A DNA stretch of 64,000 nt from JASHPR01 sp963729365 (GCA_963729365.1 CAVSNQ010000010.1:186001-250000); one strand, 5' to 3'; numbered from the stretch's first letter, positions 8,285 to 17,638 are shown. Made by a program: numbers and translations. Notes: generated by a model not told the origin, from the letters alone.

Positions 8285-9451
8285 ATGCCTGATCTGACCG
8301 CAGTAAAGACCGCGCTCCGCGAGCACCGGATCGAGACCCCGTCGTGGGCGTTCGGCAACACCGGCACCCGGTTCAAGGTGTTCGCTCAGCCGGGCGTCCC
8401 GCGCACGCCGCAGGAGAAGGTGGATGACGCGGCGCAGGTGCACGCGTTCACCGGCGTCGCGCCGAGCGTGGCCGTGCACATCCCGTGGGACCGGGTCGAT
8501 GACTACGCTGCCCTGGCCGCCTACGCGGTCGACGCCGGGATCCGGATCGGGACCGTTAACGCGAACGTGTTCCAGGACGACGACTACAAGCTCGGCAGCG
8601 TGACGAACCCGGACCCGGCGGTACGCCGCAAGGCCCTGGCTCACCTGCTCGAGTGCGTCGACATCATGGACGCGACCGGGTCGAGGGACCTGAAGCTGTG
8701 GTTCGCCGACGGCACCAACTACCCCGGCCAGGATGACATCGCCGCGCGCCAGGACCGGCTGGCCGAGGCGCTGCAGGAGGTCTACGAGCGGCTGGCACCC
8801 GGCCAGCGGATGCTGCTCGAGTACAAGCTGTTCGAACCGTCGTTCTACACCACCGACGTGCCCGACTGGGGCACCTCGCTGCTGCACTGCACGGCGCTCG
8901 GGCCGCAGGCCCAGGTGGTGGTCGACACCGGGCATCACGCGCCGGGGGTCAACATCGAGTTCATCGTGGCCATCCTGCTGCGAGCCGGGCGGCTGGGCGG
9001 GTTCGACTTCAACAGCCGGTTCTACGCCGACGACGACCTGATGGTCGGGGCGGCCGACCCGTTCCAGCTGTTCCGCATCCTGCACCAGGTGACGGCGGCC
9101 GGCGCGTTGCGGCCGGAAGCCGGGGTGGCGTTCATGCTCGACCAGTGCCACAACATCGAGCCGAAGATCCCGGCGCAGATCAGGTCGGTGATGAACGTCC
9201 AGGAGGCGACGGCCAAGGCGCTGCTGATCGACCGCGAGGCGCTGGCCGCGGCCCAGCAGGCCGGCGACGTGCTCGGCGCGAACGCCGCGCTGATGGACGC
9301 CTACAACACCGACGTCCGCCCGCTGCTGGCCGAACTGCGCGAGGAGATGGGCCTCGATCCCGATCCGGTCGGCGCCTACCTCAGATCCGGCTACCCGGAG
9401 AAGATCGTCGCCGACCGGGTGGGTGGTACGCCCGCGAGCTGGGGTAGCTAG
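8285..9451 (+). CDS. rhaI: L-rhamnose isomerase
   Basis: This 388-residue TIM-barrel sugar isomerase of the RhaI type (Pseudomonas/rhizobial form rather than E. coli RhaA) converts L-rhamnose to L-rhamnulose in the cytoplasm. Visible signatures are LKLWFADGTNYPGQDD, VVDTGHHAPGVNIEF and GGFDFNSRFYADDDL, which hold the metal-coordinating Asp/His residues of the barrel. GGAG precedes the ATG, and the length is normal for the family. It is followed after 44 bp by the aldolase fusion. Confidence 0.92.
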   Translation: MPDLTAVKTALREHRIETPSWAFGNTGTRFKVFAQPGVPRTPQEKVDDAAQVHAFTGVAPSVAVHIPWDRVDDYAALAAYAVDAGIRIGTVNANVFQDDDYKLGSVTNPDPAVRRKALAHLLECVDIMDATGSRDLKLWFADGTNYPGQDDIAARQDRLAEALQEVYERLAPGQRMLLEYKLFEPSFYTTDVPDWGTSLLHCTALGPQAQVVVDTGHHAPGVNIEFIVAILLRAGRLGGFDFNSRFYADDDLMVGAADPFQLFRILHQVTAAGALRPEAGVAFMLDQCHNIEPKIPAQIRSVMNVQEATAKALLIDREALAAAQQAGDVLGANAALMDAYNTDVRPLLAELREEMGLDPDPVGAYLRSGYPEKIVADRVGGTPASWGS

Positions 9452-9495
9452 CACGCAACCGAGAACACCACGGGAACCGACAGGAGGAGCGCTCG

Positions 9496-11544
9496 ATGGC
9501 CCCGCCACAGGTACCGCCGGAGGCCGCCGAGTTGCTGGCGCGCAGCAACCGGCTGGGCTCTGATCCGCGCAATACCAACTACGCGGGCGGCAACACCTCG
9601 GCCAAAGGCCCGGCCGCGGATCCGGTGACCGGGCAGCAGACCGAGCTGCTCTGGGTGAAGGGGTCAGGCGGCGACCTGGGTACCTTGACCGCCGGCGGGC
9701 TGGCCGTGCTCCGCCTGGACCGGCTCCGCGCGCTGACCGGCGTCTACCCGGGCGTCGAGCGCGAGGACGAGATGGTCGCGGCGTTCGATTACTGCCTGCA
9801 CGGCCGGGGCGGCGCGGCGCCGTCCATCGACACCGCGATGCACGGGCTGCTCGATCCCGCGCACGTGGACCACCTGCACCCGGACTCCGGGATCGCGCTC
9901 GCGGCCGCGGCCGACGGCGAGCGGCTGACCAGGGAGTGCTTCGGCGGGCGCGTGGCGTGGGTTCCGTGGCGCCGGCCAGGGTTCCAGCTCGGCCTCGACA
10001 TCGCCGCCGTCCAGCGCGACAACCCGGACCTGATCGGCGTGATCCTCGGCGGTCACGGCATCACGGCCTGGGGTGAGTCGAGCGATCAGTGCGAGGCTAA
10101 TTCCCTGGAGATCATCGCCACGGCCAGGCGGTACCTGGACGAGAATGGGCGGAGCTATCCGTTCGGGCCCGAAATATCGGAGTACCTGCCGCTGCCCGAC
10201 GCGCAGCGCCGCGCCCGCGCCGCGGCCCTGGCCCCGGTGATCCGCGGCATGGCCTCGGCCGACCGGCCGCAAGTCGGGCACTTCACCGACACTCCGGCGG
10301 TGCTCGATTTCCTGGCCCACCGTGAGCACCGCAGGCTCGCCGCGCTGGGCACGTCGTGCCCCGATCATTTCCTGCGCACCAAGGTACGCCCGCTGGTGCT
10401 TGACGGGCCGGCGGCGGCGCCGCTGGCGGAGGTGGTCGCCCGCCTGGGCGAGCTGCACGCCGCCTACCGCGAGGACTACCGCGCGTATTACGAGCGGCAC
10501 GCCACCGCCTCGTCACCGCCGATGCGCGGCGCCGACCCGGCGATCGTGCTGGTGCCCGGCGTCGGGATGTTCAGCTTCGGCACGGACAAGCAGACCGCGC
10601 GGGTGGCCGGCGAGTTCTACCTGAACGCGATGAACGTGATGCGCGGCGCCGAGTCGGTCTCCGAGTACGCGCCGATCGGCGAGGCCGAGAAGTTCCGGAT
10701 CGAGTACTGGGCGCTCGAGGAGGCCAAGCTGGCCCGGCGGCCGGCGCCGAAGCCGCTGGCCACGCGGGTGGCGCTGGTCACTGGCGGCGGGTCGGGGATC
10801 GGCCGGGCCACCGCGCAGCGGCTCGCCGCCGAGGGCGCGTGCGTGGTCGTCGCCGACCGCGACGAGCCCGCGGCCAGGAAGGTCGCCGAGGAAATCGGGT
10901 CTCGGGACACCGCGGTGGAGGTCGTGGTGGACGTGACCGACGAGGACGCCGTCGCGGCGGCGATCGCCGAGGCCGTGCTGGCCTTCGGCGGCGTCGATCT
11001 CGTGGTGAACAACGCCGGGCTTTCCATCTCCCGGCCGCTGCTCGAGACCACGACCGCCGACTGGGACCTGCAGCACGACGTGATGGCCAAGGGGTCGTTC
11101 CTGGTGTCCCGCGAGGCCGCGCGGGTGATGCGGGAGCAGGGCATGGGCGGTGACATCGTCTACATCTGCAGCAAGAACTCGGTCGTGGCCGGCCCCGACA
11201 ACGTCGGCTACGGCGCCGCCAAGGCCGACCAGGCGCACCAGGTGCGGCTGCTCGCGGCCGAGCTCGGCCAGTTCGGCATCCGGGTCAACGGCATCAACCC
11301 GGACGGCGTGGTCCGCGGCTCCGGCATCTTCTCCGGCGGCTGGGGAGCCAGGCGGGCCGCCGTGTACGGCGTGCCCGAGGAGGAACTCGGCGCGTTCTAC
11401 GCGCAGCGGACGCTGCTGAAGCGCGAGGTGCTCCCTGAGCATGTTGCGGCCGCCGTCGCCGCGCTGACCTCTGGTGACCTGCCCCTGACCACGGGCCTGC
11501 ACATCCCGGTGGACGGCGGGGTGGCGGCCGCGTTCCTGCGCTGA
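9496..11544 (+). CDS. rhaD: Bifunctional rhamnulose-1-phosphate aldolase / L-lactaldehyde dehydrogenase
   Basis: The N-terminal ~400 residues form a class II aldolase domain (HVDHLHPDSGIAL zinc histidines, GGHGITAWG). They would split L-rhamnulose 1-phosphate into dihydroxyacetone phosphate and L-lactaldehyde. The C-terminal ~260 residues are an SDR domain with TGGGSGIG from residue 429 and Tyr572/Lys576 (YGAAK), which would oxidise L-lactaldehyde to L-lactate. This fusion is established in rhizobia, Bacillus and actinobacteria (also called rhaE/rhaEW). AGGAGG precedes ATG 9496. The stop overlaps the rhaB start (TGATG). Confidence 0.92.
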   Translation: MAPPQVPPEAAELLARSNRLGSDPRNTNYAGGNTSAKGPAADPVTGQQTELLWVKGSGGDLGTLTAGGLAVLRLDRLRALTGVYPGVEREDEMVAAFDYCLHGRGGAAPSIDTAMHGLLDPAHVDHLHPDSGIALAAAADGERLTRECFGGRVAWVPWRRPGFQLGLDIAAVQRDNPDLIGVILGGHGITAWGESSDQCEANSLEIIATARRYLDENGRSYPFGPEISEYLPLPDAQRRARAAALAPVIRGMASADRPQVGHFTDTPAVLDFLAHREHRRLAALGTSCPDHFLRTKVRPLVLDGPAAAPLAEVVARLGELHAAYREDYRAYYERHATASSPPMRGADPAIVLVPGVGMFSFGTDKQTARVAGEFYLNAMNVMRGAESVSEYAPIGEAEKFRIEYWALEEAKLARRPAPKPLATRVALVTGGGSGIGRATAQRLAAEGACVVVADRDEPAARKVAEEIGSRDTAVEVVVDVTDEDAVAAAIAEAVLAFGGVDLVVNNAGLSISRPLLETTTADWDLQHDVMAKGSFLVSREAARVMREQGMGGDIVYICSKNSVVAGPDNVGYGAAKADQAHQVRLLAAELGQFGIRVNGINPDGVVRGSGIFSGGWGARRAAVYGVPEEELGAFYAQRTLLKREVLPEHVAAAVAALTSGDLPLTTGLHIPVDGGVAAAFLR

Positions 11545-12995
11545 TGGGAGCAGCACGCGAGGTGGCCGCGGTCGATCTCGGCGCGTCGGCCGGGCGGGTC
11601 ATGGCCGGCCGGGTGGGTTCCGGCCTGCTGGAGCTGCGCGAGGCGCACCGGTTCCCGAACATCCCGGTCAGGGCGGGCGGCACGCTGCACTGGGACATCC
11701 TCAGCCTGCACCGGGGGGTCCTGGACGGGCTCAGGGCCGCCGCTGACGGGAGCGAGTTGGCCAGCGCCGGGATCGACGCGTGGGGGGTGGATTACGGCCT
11801 GATCGACTCGAGCGGCGCGCTGCTCGGCAATCCCGTGCACTACCGCGACCGGCGCACCGAGGGCGCCGTCGAGCGGGTGCTCGCCGCGGTTCCGGCCGAG
11901 GAACTCTACGCGACCACCGGCATCCAGCAGCTGGCGATCAACACGATCTGCCAGCTCGCCGTCGCGGCGGGCACGCCCCAGCTCCGGGCCGCGGAAACCC
12001 TGCTGCTGATCCCCGACCTGCTCGGGTACTGGCTGACCGGCTCGGCTGGGGCCGAGCTCACCAACGCATCCACGACGCAGCTGCTCGACGTGCGGGCGCG
12101 GACGTGGGCGACCTCGCTGATCGACCGCGCCGGCATCCCGCAGCGTATCTTCCCGCCGCTTCGCCGGCCGGGCGACCTCGTCGGCGAGCTGCGGCCCGAC
12201 GTAGCAGGCGCTGCGGGGCTGCCTGCCGGGCTTCCGGTGGTCGCCGTCGGTTCGCACGACACCGCCTCGGCCGTGGCGGCCGTCCCGGCGCAGGGCGGGA
12301 ACTTCGCCTACATCTCCTGCGGAACCTGGTCGCTGGTGGGGATGGAGCTTGACCAGCCGGTCCTGACCGAAGCCAGCCGCCTGGCGAACTTCAGCAACGA
12401 GACCGGCATCGACGGCACGATCCGCTACCTGCGCAACGTGGCCGGGCTGTGGCTGTTGCAGGAGTCGCTGCGGGCCTGGCCCGGTGCCGGCCTGGACGAC
12501 CTGCTGGCCGCCGCCTCGCGCCTGCCGGCGCTGCGCTGGGTGATCGACGCGGACGATCCCGCGCTGCTCGCTCCCGGCGATATGCCGTCTCGGATCGCCG
12601 CGGCGTGCGAGGCCGCCGGCCGGGCCGCGCCGGCCGGGCGGGCGGAGACCGTCCGGTGCATCTTGGACAGCCTGGCGCTCGCCCACCGGCGGGCGATCGT
12701 GGGCGTTCAGGATCTGTCCGGGCGGCACGCCGATACCGTCCACCTGGTCGGCGGCGGCGCCAGGAACGAGCTGCTCTGCCAGCTCACGGCCGACGCCTGC
12801 GGGCTGCCCGTGGTGGCGGGCCCGGTCGAGGCGTCGGCGATCGGCAACATCCTGGTCCAGGCCCGGGCGCTGGGCGTGGCACCGGCCCAGCTCGACGGCC
12901 TGCGCGCGCTCGTGCGCGGGTCACAGCGGCTGCGCCGGTTCGAGCCCCGCGGCGACGACGCGCGGTGGCGGGCCGCCGCCGGGCGGCTGCACTGA
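11544..12995 (+). CDS. rhaB: Rhamnulokinase
   Basis: This 483-residue FGGY-family kinase phosphorylates L-rhamnulose at O1 with ATP. Visible are the phosphate-1 motif VDLGASAGRVM at the N-terminus, DAWGVDYGLI, GSHDTASAV, and the adenosine motif VGGGARNELLCQL near the C-terminus. Its ATG overlaps the stop of the aldolase/dehydrogenase by one base, so the two are probably translationally coupled. This completes the route from rhamnose to the aldolase substrate, although gene order differs from reaction order. Confidence 0.93.
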   Translation: MGAAREVAAVDLGASAGRVMAGRVGSGLLELREAHRFPNIPVRAGGTLHWDILSLHRGVLDGLRAAADGSELASAGIDAWGVDYGLIDSSGALLGNPVHYRDRRTEGAVERVLAAVPAEELYATTGIQQLAINTICQLAVAAGTPQLRAAETLLLIPDLLGYWLTGSAGAELTNASTTQLLDVRARTWATSLIDRAGIPQRIFPPLRRPGDLVGELRPDVAGAAGLPAGLPVVAVGSHDTASAVAAVPAQGGNFAYISCGTWSLVGMELDQPVLTEASRLANFSNETGIDGTIRYLRNVAGLWLLQESLRAWPGAGLDDLLAAASRLPALRWVIDADDPALLAPGDMPSRIAAACEAAGRAAPAGRAETVRCILDSLALAHRRAIVGVQDLSGRHADTVHLVGGGARNELLCQLTADACGLPVVAGPVEASAIGNILVQARALGVAPAQLDGLRALVRGSQRLRRFEPRGDDARWRAAAGRLH

Positions 12996-13016
12996 GCTCG
13001 GGCCGGCGCGGGCGGA

Positions 13017-13850
13017 TCACCCGGCGGCGTAGCTGGTCTGCCCGATCAGCTGGTTTCGTTCGCCAGCCAGGATGAGCTCGCCGAACCGCATGTGGGTGAG
13101 GCGGCGCCGCTCGCGCAGGCCGAGCGCGAGAAGCTCGTTGAGATAGCTGCTCTCCATCGGGACGAGCAGCTGCCGCTCGGTGTTGCCGGTGCGCGACGCG
13201 GCGGACACGAGCTGGCCAGCAACTGTGGCGTCGTCGGCGCAGCCCGGGCCGATGCGGTTCTCGTCGGCGAACAGGTAGCCGACGGGCGTGCGGCCGTCGT
13301 GCGCAGCGAGGCAGCGAGTGCCAGGGTCGCGCGCCAGGATGCGAAGAACTCGGCTGCGGTCGGCGCCGAAGACGCGCCGGTCGAGCTTCAGGACCGCCTC
13401 GAAGTCTTCCGTCCCCGCCGCGATGGCCGTCGGCTGGCCGCCGCCACCGACCGCCCCTGGCACAGACAGCTCCACCGTCGCGCCGAGCGCCGTGAAGCCG
13501 AGCCCCTCGTAGACCGGCCGACCAGCCGGAGAGGCGTCGAGGGCAACTGTCCTGTCGCCGCGGTCGAGCGCCCATTGGAGAATGTGGGCTGACAGCCGGG
13601 TCGCGAGGCCCTGGCGGCGCCGCGCCGGATCGGTAGCGACCAGTCCGAGCCAGCAGAAGGAGCCGTAGTCGACGGCTCCGCCGGCGGCCACGATCTCCCC
13701 GCCGTCCGCGATGACAAACCAGCCGTCAGGCTGCGCGGTGAGATACAGCGCGAGTTCGGCCCGCCGGGACAGTGCGCCGTAGGCGGTCATCATCAGCCGG
13801 TCAACACGGTCGAGTTCGGCCGCCGCGTTCTTCATCGTGCGGAGCTTCAC
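13017..13850 (-). CDS. GNAT N-acetyltransferase with C-terminal YitH-like second domain
   Basis: In this 277-residue protein the N-terminal half is a GNAT fold with the acetyl-CoA loop VATDPARRRQGLATRL and GRPVYEGLGF. The second half (FEAVLKLDRRVFGADRSRVL, GYLFADENRIGPG) resembles the C-terminal GNAT-like domain of YitH/HolE-type proteins. The substrate is unknown. It points toward rhaB, ending 21 bp after rhaB stops, and interrupts the otherwise co-directional rhamnose/lactate genes. Confidence 0.82.
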   Translation of the reverse strand: MKLRTMKNAAAELDRVDRLMMTAYGALSRRAELALYLTAQPDGWFVIADGGEIVAAGGAVDYGSFCWLGLVATDPARRRQGLATRLSAHILQWALDRGDRTVALDASPAGRPVYEGLGFTALGATVELSVPGAVGGGGQPTAIAAGTEDFEAVLKLDRRVFGADRSRVLRILARDPGTRCLAAHDGRTPVGYLFADENRIGPGCADDATVAGQLVSAASRTGNTERQLLVPMESSYLNELLALGLRERRRLTHMRFGELILAGERNQLIGQTSYAAG

Positions 13851-14028
13851 AGGCTCACCTCGTGCCGGACATTCCCGATCTTCAACGAAGGTATGCGGCG
13901 ACTGTTGCCGCTGGGGTCAGAACGGGACGCTTTCCCCGGTGGCCTGGTGACTGGCTTGTGCTCTTACTACCGACGCAACAGCGCAACTGGGCCGACGTTG
14001 TACACAAGCATGGTGTTCTCTGCGTCTT

Positions 14029-14062
14029 GACATCCTCCCGGCCCTGAAGGGCGGGGATTCCC
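14029..14062. mobile_element. Solo IS200/IS605 (tnpB-type) right-end-like remnant
   Basis: GACATCCTCCCGGCCCTGAA continuing into GGGCGGGGATTCCC matches from memory the very common 3' end of actinobacterial tnpB-type IS200/IS605 elements. In those elements it is a hairpin end that also forms the 3' part of the guide-RNA scaffold. The stem is GCCC/GGGC and CCC/GGG with one mismatch and a TGAA loop. No tnpA or tnpB lies next to it, so it is a relic or a captured end. A database comparison of this segment would decide. Confidence 0.55.
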
Positions 14063-14104
14063 GGACGCCGCATGTAGGCGGCCACCTGGCCTGCTGGTCT
14101 CATT

Positions 14105-14116
14105 TGACACGTTCCA
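14105..14116. promoter_or_regulatory. Putative LacI-family operator upstream of the LacI/lutABC genes
   Basis: TGACACGTTCCA is an imperfect palindrome and lies within a 15-base block that matches the site at 2413-2427 at 14 positions. It sits 42 bp before the chosen LacI start, consistent with autoregulation and possible co-control of lutABC. Confidence 0.62.
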
Positions 14117-14158
14117 ATGCCAGCAATGAAACTGGCCTTCAGGCCAGAGAGGACGTCG

Positions 14159-15361
14159 GTGAACGCGCCGATCAGCATCAGGGAAGTGGCCGCGCACGCA
14201 GGGGTCTCGGTGGGCACCGTCTCCAACGTGCTGAACCGGCCGGATATTGTCGCGCAGCCGACCAGAAACCGGGTGCACGCGGCGATCAAGGCACTGGGAT
14301 TTGTACGGAACGAGTCGGCCCGCCAGCTCCGCGCCGGACGCAGCCGCACCATCGGCCTGGTCGTCCTCGACGTGGCGAACCCGTTCTTCACCGACGTCGC
14401 CCGCGGCGTCGAGGATGAGGCCAGCATGTCCGGCCTGTCCGTCATCCTGTGCAACAGCGACGAGCAGCTGCCCAAGGAGACCCGCTACCTCGAGCTGCTT
14501 GAGGAACACCGGGTGCAGGGCATCCTGATCACCCCGGTGGCAGGCGCGGATGAGCGCCTGGCCCGGCTGCAGCGGCGCGGCACTCCGGTGATCCTCGTCG
14601 ACAGCCGCTCCCCGTCGGGGAGTCAGTGCTCGGTGGCCGTCGATGACGTGCTCGGCGGCGACTTCGCCGTGTCCCACCTGCTGGAGGTCGGCCACGAGCG
14701 CATCGCCTACGTGGGCGGCCCGCTCGGCCTGCGGCAGGTGGCCGACCGGCTCGACGGCGCGACCCGGGCGCTGCAACGCGCCGGGGGCACCGTGGACGAC
14801 CTGGTCATGATCGAGACAGCCGCCCTCAACGTCTCGGCGGGCCAGCGTGCGGGCGCGGCAATCGCCGAGATGCCCGCCCGGCAGCGGCCGACGGCGGCGT
14901 TCTGCGCCAACGACTTGGTCGCGCTCGGGCTGCTGCAGGAGATGACCCGGCGCCGGATCCGGGTCCCGGACGACGTCGCGATCGTCGGATACGACGACAT
15001 CGAGTTCGCCGCAGCGGCGGCCGTGCCGCTGACCTCGGTGCGGCAGCCCCGGCACCAGCTCGGGCGCACCGCGGCACAGCTGTTGCTCGAGGAGGCACTC
15101 GGCACGGACGGGCACCAGCATCGTGAAGTGATCTTCCAGCCGGAGCTTGAGGTGCGCCGGTCCAGCCAGGCACGCCCGAAGCCCAGCCAGGCACGCCTGC
15201 GCGCCGCCCAGCGGTCGCGCCGGGCCGCGGCCGAGCCGGCGGCCCCGGCAGCTCCGGGGGCCCCGGCAGCTCCGGGGGCCCCGGCAGCTTCGGCGACCGC
15301 GGCGACCGCGGCGACCCCCGCGACCGCGGCGGTTCCGGCGACCGCAGAAACTACCGGGTGA
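14159..15361 (+). CDS. LacI-family regulator, probable rhamnose/lactate cluster repressor
   Basis: This protein of about 400 residues has an N-terminal LacI HTH (ISIREVAAHAGVSVGTVSNV). The hinge region (ALGFVRNESARQLRAG) and a sugar-binding-like effector domain follow (GLVVLDVANPFFTDV, VDDVLGGDFAVSHLLEVGHE, TSVRQPRHQLGR). I prefer GTG 14159 because AGAGAGGA lies just upstream; ATG 14117 would overlap the operator. The last ~65 residues are Ala/Pro/Arg-rich and repetitive, unlike typical family members. lutA begins 10 bp downstream, so regulator and lutABC are likely co-transcribed. The effector is unknown; rhamnose, rhamnulose or lactate are candidates. Confidence 0.88.
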   Translation: MNAPISIREVAAHAGVSVGTVSNVLNRPDIVAQPTRNRVHAAIKALGFVRNESARQLRAGRSRTIGLVVLDVANPFFTDVARGVEDEASMSGLSVILCNSDEQLPKETRYLELLEEHRVQGILITPVAGADERLARLQRRGTPVILVDSRSPSGSQCSVAVDDVLGGDFAVSHLLEVGHERIAYVGGPLGLRQVADRLDGATRALQRAGGTVDDLVMIETAALNVSAGQRAGAAIAEMPARQRPTAAFCANDLVALGLLQEMTRRRIRVPDDVAIVGYDDIEFAAAAAVPLTSVRQPRHQLGRTAAQLLLEEALGTDGHQHREVIFQPELEVRRSSQARPKPSQARLRAAQRSRRAAAEPAAPAAPGAPAAPGAPAASATAATAATPATAAVPATAETTG

Positions 15362-15371
15362 GGCGCGACCG

Positions 15372-16118
15372 ATGCGGATCGCCCTGTTCGTGACCTGCCT
15401 GGCGGACACGCTCTTTCCCGACGTGGGCCAGGCCACCACGGCGCTCCTCGAGCGCCTCGGCCACCAGGTGGAGTTTCCCGAGGCGCAGACGTGCTGCGGC
15501 CAGATGCACGTCAACACCGGCTACCAGCGGGACGCGCTGCCGCTGATCCGCCGGTACGTCGAGACGTTCGAGCGCTGCGATGTCATCGTCGCCCCGTCGG
15601 GCTCGTGCGTCGGCTCGATCCGGCACCAGCACGCGATGGTCGCCAGGCGCTGGGGGGACGCCAAGCTCGCCGACCGGGCCGAGGCCGTGGCCGGCCGTAC
15701 CTTCGAGCTGTCGCAGCTGCTCATCGACGTGCTCGGGGTAGAGGACGTGGGCGCCTTCTACCCGCACCGGGTCACCTACCACCCGACCTGCCACTCGCTG
15801 CGGTTGCTGCGCGTCGGCGACCGCCCGCTCCGGCTGCTGCGCAACGTGCAGGGCCTAGACCTGGTCGAGCTGCCCGACGCTGACGTCTGCTGCGGGTTCG
15901 GCGGCACGTTCGCGGTGAAGAACGCCGACACCTCGACGGCGATGCTGGCCGACAAGATGCGCAACGTACTCGGCACCCGGGCTGAGGTGTGCACGGCCGG
16001 TGACAGCTCCTGCCTGATGCATATCGGCGGCGGACTGTCCCGGCTGCGCACCGGGGTGCGCACCGTGCACCTCGCCGAGATCCTCGCCTCGACCAGGGAC
16101 GGAGGCAGCGCCAGGTGA
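15372..16118 (+). CDS. lutA: L-lactate utilization Fe-S oxidoreductase subunit LutA
   Basis: This 248-residue protein has two cysteine-rich CCG domains: CCGQMHVNTGY at residues 41-43 onward and CCGFGGTFAVKN at 173-174 onward, plus YHPTCHS. LutABC is the iron-sulfur, FAD-independent L-lactate oxidation complex described in Bacillus and equivalent to LldEFG. ATG 15372 is preceded by GAGG; upstream in-frame sequence is a shadow of the LacI tail. Its stop overlaps the GTG of lutB by 4 bp. Confidence 0.92.
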   Translation: MRIALFVTCLADTLFPDVGQATTALLERLGHQVEFPEAQTCCGQMHVNTGYQRDALPLIRRYVETFERCDVIVAPSGSCVGSIRHQHAMVARRWGDAKLADRAEAVAGRTFELSQLLIDVLGVEDVGAFYPHRVTYHPTCHSLRLLRVGDRPLRLLRNVQGLDLVELPDADVCCGFGGTFAVKNADTSTAMLADKMRNVLGTRAEVCTAGDSSCLMHIGGGLSRLRTGVRTVHLAEILASTRDGGSAR

Positions 16119-17638
16119 GCACGTTCCTCGGCATGCCGGCCACGCCGGCCATGCCAAGCACGCCGCCCACGCCAGCCGGGCCGGCCGTGCCGACGGCGCC
16201 GCGGGGCGTCGGCCACCTGCGCGGCAGCGAGCCGTTCCCGGTGGCCGCTCGCCGCGCCCTGGCCGACAGCCAGCTACGGCGCAACCTCGGCCAGGCCACC
16301 GCGACCATCCGCGCCAAGCGAGCGGCGGCCGTCGCCGAACTGCCGGACTGGGAGCAGCTGCGGGACGCCGGCCAAGCCGTCAAGGCGGAGGCCATGCGGC
16401 GCCTGGACACCTACCTGGAGCAGCTGGAGTCCGAGGTCCAGGCGCGCGGCGGGACCGTGCACTGGGCGCGGGACGCGGCCGAGGCGAACCAGGTCGTCAC
16501 CGATCTCGTCCGGGCCACGGGCTCCTCAGCAGCCGTCAAGGTCAAGTCCATGGTCACCGACGAGATCGGGCTCAACGACGCGCTCGCGGCCGCGGGCATC
16601 ACGGCCTACGAGACCGATCTCGCCGAGCTCATCGTTCAGCTGGGCCACGACCGGCCCTCGCACTTCCTGGTGCCCGCCATCCACCGCAACCGGGCGGAGA
16701 TCCGGGAGATCTTCCTGCGCGAGATGGGCGACGTCGACCCCGGGCTGACCGACAACCCGGCGGCGCTGGCCGAGGCGGCCCGGCTGCACCTGCGGCGGAT
16801 GTTCCTGTCGGCCCGGGTCGGCATCAGCGGGGTCAACTTCGCCGTCGCCGAGACCGGCACGCTCTGCGTCGTCGAGTCGGAGGGCAACGGCCGGATGTGC
16901 CTGACCCTGCCGCAGACCCTGATCACGGTCATGGGCATCGAGAAGGTGATCCCCGCCTGGCGGGACCTTGGCGTGTTCCTGCAGCTGCTCCCCCGCTCCT
17001 CGACGGCCGAGCGGATGAACCCCTACACCTCCATGTGGACCGGGGTGACGCCCGGCGACGGCCCGCAGGACTTCCACCTGGTGCTGCTGGACAACGGGCG
17101 GACCGCCGCACTCGCCGACGAGACCGGCAGGCAGGCGCTGCACTGCATCCGCTGCTCGGCGTGCCTGAACGTGTGCCCGGTCTACGAGCGCGTCGGCGGC
17201 CATGCCTACGGCTCGGTCTATCCGGGTCCGATCGGCGCGGTGCTGTCACCACTGCTGACCGGCGTGGAGGACAACGCCTCGCTGCCTTACGCATCGTCGC
17301 TGTGCGGCGCGTGCTATGACGCCTGCCCGGTGAAGATCGATATCCCCTCGCTGCTCGTCTACCTGCGAGCCAGGCATGTCGAGGAGGCGGGGCACGCCCG
17401 CCGGCTGCCTCGCGCCGAGGCCGTGGCCATGGCCGCCGCGTCCTGGGTCATGGCCGACCCGCGGCGCTACGGCGCAGCGCAGCGAGCCGGGAAGTCAGGA
17501 CGGGCGCTGAGCCGCAACGGCCGGCTCCGGGCGCTGCCACCGCCGCTGTCCGCCTGGACCCGGGCCCGCGACGCGCCCGCCCCGCCGGCCAAGACGTTCC
17601 GGCAATGGTGGCGCGACTCCGGCCGGGAACGCTCGTGA
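16115..17638 (+). CDS. lutB: L-lactate utilization iron-sulfur protein LutB
   Basis: The 507-residue protein has an N-terminal LUD domain of about 300 residues (VKVKSMVTDEIGLN, GVNFAVAETGTLCVVESEGN). A bacterial-type ferredoxin pair follows (CIRCSACLNVC from Cys344; CGACYDAC from Cys397), then a C-terminal LutB tail. It would pass electrons from lactate oxidation through 4Fe-4S clusters. The first ~30 residues are Pro/Thr-rich (TPAMPSTPPTPAGPAVPTAP) and look like an added disordered leader. GTG 16115 overlaps lutA and the stop overlaps lutC, both by 4 bp. Confidence 0.93.
   Translation: MSTFLGMPATPAMPSTPPTPAGPAVPTAPRGVGHLRGSEPFPVAARRALADSQLRRNLGQATATIRAKRAAAVAELPDWEQLRDAGQAVKAEAMRRLDTYLEQLESEVQARGGTVHWARDAAEANQVVTDLVRATGSSAAVKVKSMVTDEIGLNDALAAAGITAYETDLAELIVQLGHDRPSHFLVPAIHRNRAEIREIFLREMGDVDPGLTDNPAALAEAARLHLRRMFLSARVGISGVNFAVAETGTLCVVESEGNGRMCLTLPQTLITVMGIEKVIPAWRDLGVFLQLLPRSSTAERMNPYTSMWTGVTPGDGPQDFHLVLLDNGRTAALADETGRQALHCIRCSACLNVCPVYERVGGHAYGSVYPGPIGAVLSPLLTGVEDNASLPYASSLCGACYDACPVKIDIPSLLVYLRARHVEEAGHARRLPRAEAVAMAAASWVMADPRRYGAAQRAGKSGRALSRNGRLRALPPPLSAWTRARDAPAPPAKTFRQWWRDSGRERS

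Larger units (their letters stand above)
13851..14158. other. Intergenic region with IS200/IS605-like end and operator
   Basis: These 308 bp between the GNAT gene and the LacI gene hold a solo insertion-sequence-like end (14029-14062) and the LacI-type operator (14105-14116). I find no intact transposase, and the short ORFs here have no recognisable content. AGAGAGGA just before 14159 is the ribosome site of the LacI gene. Confidence 0.5.

Noticed and set aside
13772..14047. 91-codon plus ORF next to the IS-like end, considered as a tnpB fragment
   Set aside because: No RuvC or zinc-finger motif of TnpB is visible and the first half is antisense to the GNAT gene.
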